Position numbers and translations under genes: made by a program. From a virus, in IMG/VR virus record IMGVR_UViG_3300035670_000340, positions 1-48,054 of that record: DNA of 48,054 nucleotides. One strand, given 5' to 3'. Below the pieces are notes generated by a model. The model saw only the letters and a list, made by a program, of their open reading frames with translations. It had not been told where the DNA came from and did not search any database. Of the stretch, positions 43,147 to 48,054 are shown piece after piece. Within the stretch, counting starts at the first letter, position 1, and each line of letters opens with the position of its first letter.

Positions 43147-45452
43147 CTGCGGTCAGCATCGATTTCGAGACCCGCTCCGATATCGACCTCAAGACGCTGG
43201 GCATGTTCCGCTATTTCGAGAGCCGACATGCCCGCGTCTTGATCGGTTCGTATCGCATCGATGGCAGCGCGCCGCACCGCTGGCAGTACGGCGAGCCCTG
43301 CCCTGCCGACTTGACGGAAGCGATTGCCGGCGGCGCAATGCTGTCAGCGCACAACGCGGGTTTCGAGATCTGCTGTTTCGAGTGGCTACACAAGAACGCT
43401 GGCTGGCCCATGCCGGCGCTGACGCAATTCCGCTGTACGGCTGCTACGGCGTCTGCCTTGGCGCTGCCACGTGCGCTTGACACCAAGGGCGCCAAGACCG
43501 GTCTAGCCGAAGTTCTGGGGCTTTCTGCCCGCAAGGACAAGGAAGGCGAGCGGCTGATCCAGAAGTTCTCCAAGCCTCGCCGCGCGCGGGCTGGCGAAGA
43601 CCCGAACGGCGTCTATTTCAACGAGCCCGAAGACTTCCCGGAGGACTTCGAGAAGTTCAAGGCCTACTGCGATCAGGACGTGATCGTTGAGGACGCCGCC
43701 GACGCCCGCATGATCTCGCTGTCGGACTATGAGCAAGCCGTCTGGCAGATGACAGAGGCGATCAACCGGCGCGGCGTCCGCATCGATCGCCGAAGCGCCC
43801 GCGCCGCCATGCGGCTGGCTGCCAAAGCGGGCAAAGCTCTCGACGCCGAAATGGCGCTGGCGACCGGCGGCTACGTCACAGCGTGTTCCCAGGTTCAGAA
43901 GCTGACGACCTGGGTCGAGACGCAAGGCGTGACGATCGGCAGTCTGGGCAAGACCGAGATCGCCGACCTGTTGGAAGCCGAAGACATCCCCGACAACGTG
44001 CGCCGCGCTCTCGCGCTGCGGCAGGAAGCGGGCAAGATATCCACGTCCAAGCTGAAGACCATGCTGGCAAGAGCGAACGCCGATGGGCGCGTTCGCGGCG
44101 GCTTCATCTACCATCAGGCCGGGACCGGGCGTTCCCAGAGCGTGGGCGTCAACTGGAACAACATGCCCAGGCCGCGCAAGGTCTTTGAGGACACGCATCC
44201 GCAATCGGCGCTACTGTTCAAGGCGCTCAATTCGGAAGACCCGGCGCTGCTCGCGTTTCTGTACCCGGAGACGCCGAACCCGCCCGCTCCCGACATGGCC
44301 CGCTTCCTGCTGCCCAACCAGGACGGCGCACTTGGCCGGCCGCTGCATCTGATCGCCGATGCGCTGCGCGGCTTCATCTGGGCCGCGCCGGGCTACGATC
44401 TCGTGCAGGCCGACTTCTCGAATATCGAGGGCAACGTCATCGCATGGACTTCCGGCGAAGAATGGAAGCTGCAAGCCATCCGCGAGATCAACGCCGACCC
44501 GAAGAACCACCCCGACATGTACCGGCGCACGGCGGCCGCCATTCTGAACAGTACGACCGACATCATCACCAAAAAGCATCCCATGCGGCAGGGCTGCGGC
44601 AAGCCGGCGGAACTCGGGCTTTCATTCGGCGGCGGCGTCATGGCCTTCGTCAAATTCGCCCGCAATGGCGGCGTGAGGCTGTCGGCGCTCTATGAGCCCG
44701 TGTGGGGCGCGGCCACCGAGGAACGCCGCGCCAAGGCCACCAAGGCCTGGGAAAGCTACTCCAAGCGTGGGCTGTACGGAACCGCCGAGCTGACGAAAGA
44801 AGCGTGGCTGGCGTGCGAGATCATCAAGCTCGGCTGGCGCGAACAGAACAGCGCTATCTACCAGTCCGGCAAGGATCTGGAAACCGCCGTCCGTGAAGCC
44901 GTGCAAGACCCAGGCACGATTACCCGCGCCGCCAAGGTCGAATATCTGGTCGCCCACGGCTTCCTGTTCGGCCGACTGCCCTCGGGGCGCTGTCTCGCTT
45001 ACGCGGCGCCGGGCCTCAAGGCTCAGGTCTGGGCCAAGGTCAGGATCGGACCGGATGAGTGGTCGGACGCCGAAGTCATGGACCTAGACAGCGCACGGCG
45101 CGGCGAGCGCAACGGCACGGTCAAGATCGAAGGCCCGACATCCGACAAGGTGACCTTTCTCGGCGTCAACGACAAGAAACAGTGGGCCCGCTCGGCGCTG
45201 TATTCTGGCATTATCGCCGAGAATAATACCCAGGCCATCGCCCGCGATCTGCTGGTCAACGGCATGTTCAAGGCTGAAGCGGCTGGCTACCCGATCATCG
45301 CCACGGTCTACGACGAGATCATCTCCGAAGTGCCGCGCGGCTACGGCTCGCTGAAGGATTTCGAGCGCATGATCTGCGAACTGCCGGACTGGGCGGCCGG
45401 ATTGCCGCTCGTCGCCAGCGGATGGCGGGGCAAGCGCTACCGAAAAGATTAA
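43143..45452 (+). CDS. Family A DNA polymerase with 3'-5' exonuclease
   Basis: The 769-aa protein has an N-terminal proofreading domain: Exo I SIDFE (D7, E9), Exo II AHNAGFE (N71) and Exo III Y175-x3-D179 (YCDQD). The polymerase domain has motif A ADFSNIE (D424) and motif C VYDEI (D724), where Tyr replaces the more usual His before the DE pair. The fingers motif lies in between. It is the replicative polymerase of the phage. Its stop overlaps that of the convergent tail spike. Confidence 0.93.
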   Translation: MTAVSIDFETRSDIDLKTLGMFRYFESRHARVLIGSYRIDGSAPHRWQYGEPCPADLTEAIAGGAMLSAHNAGFEICCFEWLHKNAGWPMPALTQFRCTAATASALALPRALDTKGAKTGLAEVLGLSARKDKEGERLIQKFSKPRRARAGEDPNGVYFNEPEDFPEDFEKFKAYCDQDVIVEDAADARMISLSDYEQAVWQMTEAINRRGVRIDRRSARAAMRLAAKAGKALDAEMALATGGYVTACSQVQKLTTWVETQGVTIGSLGKTEIADLLEAEDIPDNVRRALALRQEAGKISTSKLKTMLARANADGRVRGGFIYHQAGTGRSQSVGVNWNNMPRPRKVFEDTHPQSALLFKALNSEDPALLAFLYPETPNPPAPDMARFLLPNQDGALGRPLHLIADALRGFIWAAPGYDLVQADFSNIEGNVIAWTSGEEWKLQAIREINADPKNHPDMYRRTAAAILNSTTDIITKKHPMRQGCGKPAELGLSFGGGVMAFVKFARNGGVRLSALYEPVWGAATEERRAKATKAWESYSKRGLYGTAELTKEAWLACEIIKLGWREQNSAIYQSGKDLETAVREAVQDPGTITRAAKVEYLVAHGFLFGRLPSGRCLAYAAPGLKAQVWAKVRIGPDEWSDAEVMDLDSARRGERNGTVKIEGPTSDKVTFLGVNDKKQWARSALYSGIIAENNTQAIARDLLVNGMFKAEAAGYPIIATVYDEIISEVPRGYGSLKDFERMICELPDWAAGLPLVASGWRGKRYRKD

Positions 45453-47848
45453 ATGGCGCCCGACGCCGCAACCACAAAATCGCCTACAGCAGAACTATAC
45501 ACTATTCGCGCCCATGTGCCGCTCGCCAAAGTGACGTACGTAATAGTATTTCCCGAGTTTCGCACTAAAAGGGGGAAAGCCCCGGAAGCGGGCCTAGATA
45601 CTAATACTTCGGCCCCATCAGAAATCGACGCCGTTTGTAAATTTACTGTTCTGGCCGCAGTGAGCGCAGTTGTAAATAGTAGCGTAGTAGCCCCTCCGCC
45701 ATGGGTCCAACTTGCCCCGGCGTCGCCCACGAGCTGCACCCCCGGAACTATACCAACTGGAAGCCACGTTCCAGGAGTTCCGCCCACCGTACACATTGCA
45801 TGAGTGGCGCGTCCTGGAGCGTACATCTCCCGGCGTACCAAAGCCCCAACCTCCCACGTGCCTACACTGGGCGGCACATTACCGCTAACAAATATGTCTT
45901 CCCAATAGAAAGCCACGATTGTCAAACGCGTGCTGCCCATCGCGGCGCCATTACACACCCGCGCCTCAAAATCTGAGTACTTTAGAAAATTAGCGGGCAC
46001 AGGTAGCCTGTACCACAAAGAAACTGTAGTTATAGTAGGACTCGTTATTGTAGTTTCCACACCCCCCGCAAATACCCTAAAGTCGTACCCGTGTTCAGCT
46101 GTGCTCTTAGCCCGCACCCACAATGTAGCTCCATTTCTACTTGGCGCTGGAGCATACCTGACTGCTAGTACAGGCTCACCGGTTAGCCCATTGCCCCTCA
46201 ATGCCGTGCCCGATATACTTTCTGCGTCGCTCACTAAAGTACGGCCGTCCAGAGTAGACCCGTGATACGCTAGATAGTTCTCGTCGTCTAAAACCGACAG
46301 CCGGCTATGCTTTTTAGAGGCCACTACATAGTTGCCCGGACTCTCTGCAAAAAACGTGGACCTGGAGTTACCGTATTGTACCACAGTGCCTACGTAAGTT
46401 CCGCGCACGTCAACCTCTATAAGCGTAGAGGCAGAAGTGTCAGTAAACGCTGTCGGCGAAGAAGAATTAAGGGCCTTACCCCTTACTGATATATTATCGC
46501 AAGCTACTATATAGAAAGCCAAGCTATACGATGTGTATACACAACTACTGTCAAAAGTAAAGCGTGATACGTTTTTTAGTGCCACTAATGGGTATGCGCT
46601 ACCCCCTTGCTCAAATTTACAGCCCATAAACCTGATACTATTATTACGGCCGGGAGCAGAAGCGTCGTTCATGGAGCGCAGTAGCGTAGGGTGCGTACCG
46701 CCTAGATGCTCAAAATGACACGCAACAAAGCGAAGATCGTTATTTTGAATATCTATATCTGTGGCGTCGCCTGGGGAAAGTTCTAGCGCTCCGCAGATGT
46801 TTTGGTAGCCGGGGCCCCTAATAAACAGGCGCCAAAAATTTATATCTTGACACGCCGTTAGTCTAAGCCCCGCACCGCCGCTAGTTATGCCGGTTATAAG
46901 AACGTCGGACATTGTGCCGCCGTATGAATATGCCATCTGAATAAAATCAGACGCCCTTATCTCCGCGTCCGCAAAAGTAATCCGGGATAACCCGCCAAAA
47001 TCCTGATAATTGTACTTCGCACCAGTTTGTTGCCACATGACGATATCGGCAGAACGTTTTATCACGGTTCCGCCAAATAAACTTGCCGACGCTCCGGTAA
47101 GCGCACGGCTATTTGCATTTATTGGCTGATTAATAACATACGTTTTCGCGGCTAACTGTACTAACGCACGCGGCAGCGCGGCGTTTACTGCGGCCTGTAT
47201 CGCGCACCAGTCTACCTCATCGGATAAAGCTGTTGCATGTGGGTACACCAATCTCGCGTCGGCCAATGACGCAAACACCTCTGATAGTGGATGCGACGCG
47301 CCATCTCCGATAGCCCCAAAATTGTCTACGTGTACTGCGGTGGCAACAGCAATAGCTTGACGCGTCCGCAGCGGCGTCATGCCCTTATCGTTCACGACGC
47401 CGGCCTCAGCTTCCGCTTGCGAGGCCGTAGCGCGCAGAGTGGCGTTCTCCAGCGCCCGTTCAGCCGCGTACTCAGCGGCTTCGCGCTGATCCTCGGCGTA
47501 CACTTCAGAAGCGTGAGCGGCAGTAGCTGACGCCGCGGCAGCCGTCGCAAACGAAGCGGCGGCACCCTGCGACGCTTCCGCGGCGTCCGCTGCTGCTTCC
47601 GCCCGAACTGCGTTCGCCAGAATATCCGTGCTTACCTCCGGCGCCATGGCGTCGGCCGTGACAATGCCATTCTTTAGCGCGCCGTCGGCGCGCCGGATAT
47701 CTTTCAGCGCGTCGATCGTCTCGTCGATGCTGGTCGAGATATTCTCCAGTTCGTCGTCCAGGCGCGGCGCCGGAAGGGGCTTGGAGGGGTTGTTGGCCTG
47801 GTAGCCCTCGAAGGAGTAGCCCTTGGTGTACTTGGTGGGGTCGGCCAT
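45449..47848 (-). CDS. Tail spike or fibre with beta-helix domain
   Basis: From ATG 47848 (GGAG upstream) the protein has 799 aa. An N-terminal virion anchor (KGYSFEGYQANNPSKPLPAP, then RRADGALKNGIV) resembles that of the plus-strand fibre. An Ala/Glu-rich stalk leads to a pectate-lyase-like start (VHVDNFGAIGDGASHPL) and a long right-handed beta-helix with a C-terminal beta domain. It probably binds or degrades a surface polysaccharide. The anchor-stalk DNA is GC-rich, while 45470 to about 47390 is markedly AT-richer, as in a swapped receptor domain. Confidence 0.85.
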   Translation of the reverse strand: MADPTKYTKGYSFEGYQANNPSKPLPAPRLDDELENISTSIDETIDALKDIRRADGALKNGIVTADAMAPEVSTDILANAVRAEAAADAAEASQGAAASFATAAAASATAAHASEVYAEDQREAAEYAAERALENATLRATASQAEAEAGVVNDKGMTPLRTRQAIAVATAVHVDNFGAIGDGASHPLSEVFASLADARLVYPHATALSDEVDWCAIQAAVNAALPRALVQLAAKTYVINQPINANSRALTGASASLFGGTVIKRSADIVMWQQTGAKYNYQDFGGLSRITFADAEIRASDFIQMAYSYGGTMSDVLITGITSGGAGLRLTACQDINFWRLFIRGPGYQNICGALELSPGDATDIDIQNNDLRFVACHFEHLGGTHPTLLRSMNDASAPGRNNSIRFMGCKFEQGGSAYPLVALKNVSRFTFDSSCVYTSYSLAFYIVACDNISVRGKALNSSSPTAFTDTSASTLIEVDVRGTYVGTVVQYGNSRSTFFAESPGNYVVASKKHSRLSVLDDENYLAYHGSTLDGRTLVSDAESISGTALRGNGLTGEPVLAVRYAPAPSRNGATLWVRAKSTAEHGYDFRVFAGGVETTITSPTITTVSLWYRLPVPANFLKYSDFEARVCNGAAMGSTRLTIVAFYWEDIFVSGNVPPSVGTWEVGALVRREMYAPGRATHAMCTVGGTPGTWLPVGIVPGVQLVGDAGASWTHGGGATTLLFTTALTAARTVNLQTASISDGAEVLVSRPASGAFPLLVRNSGNTITYVTLASGTWARIVYSSAVGDFVVAASGAI

Positions 47849-47899
47849 TTGGAGCGCTCCGCTGTTTGGGCCGAACAATACCCGAACCGCGCGTTCCGA

Positions 47900-48054
47900 T
47901 CAATGTCTTACCCGCTGCCACAGCCGGGGATCTCGGGCCGATTGCACGGAGATGATCGTGGCGGATTGCCGCCCCAGCGGGCGCGTCTCATCCGTCAAAT
48001 TATCCAGCACAAAATCACCGCGCTTCGTCGTGACGATCAGCACGGCGTGGTACT
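47900..48054 (-). CDS. Transglutaminase-like cysteine peptidase (BTLCP type), 3' part
   Basis: This is the C-terminal part of the gene that begins at 449. Within the repeated segment it encodes the His and Asp motifs. Beyond the repeat it adds about nine residues, ending in LWQRVRH before a TGA stop at 47900-47902. The tail-spike ATG lies 52 bases further downstream on the same strand, so the two genes are probably co-transcribed. Confidence 0.75.
   Translation of the reverse strand, partial: YHAVLIVTTKRGDFVLDNLTDETRPLGRQSATIISVQSARDPRLWQRVRH
47928..48054. repeat. 127-bp terminal direct repeat, right copy
   Basis: This is the second copy of the sequence at 1-127. Removing one copy leaves 47,927 bases of unique sequence. 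Confidence 0.95.

Overview
The window is one complete temperate podovirus-like phage genome, opened at an arbitrary point. The first 127 bases are identical to the last 127. The peptidase gene cut at base 1 (1-449, minus) resumes at the right end and stops at 47900. The molecule is therefore circular or circularly permuted, with about 47.9 kb of unique sequence. The virion genes follow a T7/P22-like short-tail order: portal, scaffold, major capsid, adaptor, nozzle, internal ejection proteins. No tape measure, sheath or phage RNA polymerase is visible. The DNA is GC-rich. A GapR (DUF2312) homologue and TTGTCC/TTGAC-type promoters suggest an alphaproteobacterial host; this is inference. A tyrosine integrase (33314-34399, minus) makes the phage temperate.

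Layout. (1) A minus-strand operon reads from a divergent promoter near 1540-1569 through small proteins, a lipoprotein, a NADAR glycosidase and a transglutaminase-like peptidase, then across the junction into a beta-helix tail spike (45449-47848). (2) 1588-7716, plus: small regulators (ribbon-helix-helix-like, XRE-like HTH, DnaA-domain-IV-like), a beta-class DNA methyltransferase, a PPC-motif protein and a primase-helicase. An iteron and palindrome cluster (7619-7826) follows and is a candidate origin. (3) 7929-9735, minus: seven small genes, three of them behind near-identical leaders. (4) 9887-11430: 19-bp repeats, small terminase, a large palindrome, a candidate structured leader RNA between a promoter and an intrinsic terminator, a twin promoter and a second terminator. 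(5) 11477-14530: tail fibre and lysis genes. (6) 14520-32572: large terminase split by an intein, then head, tail and ejection genes. (7) 32569-34746, minus: small genes and integrase. (8) 34896-45452, plus: regulators, RusA, DUF3310, SNF2-type helicase, Cas4/RecB-like nuclease (DUF2800), SSB (DUF2815), GapR, unknowns and family A DNA polymerase.

How the parts work together. Blocks 2 and 8 form a largely self-sufficient replication and recombination set. Thirteen of about 71 predicted proteins end in the same short tail, [I/L/V]-F-[D/S/G/A/E]-COOH, written with different codons. Most of them are DNA-transaction proteins (methyltransferase, primase-helicase, RusA, Cas4-like nuclease, SSB, GapR, small terminase). 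I read this as a shared C-terminal docking peptide, and it is my leading candidate for an undescribed system. Other strong signals are a class 3 intein in the large-terminase P-loop, a promoter family with the built-in dyad GTATTAC-N5-GTCATAC, and a roughly 195-nt terminated leader RNA upstream of the late genes that recalls lambda 6S RNA/pR'. All names come from reading motifs by eye; no database search was run.
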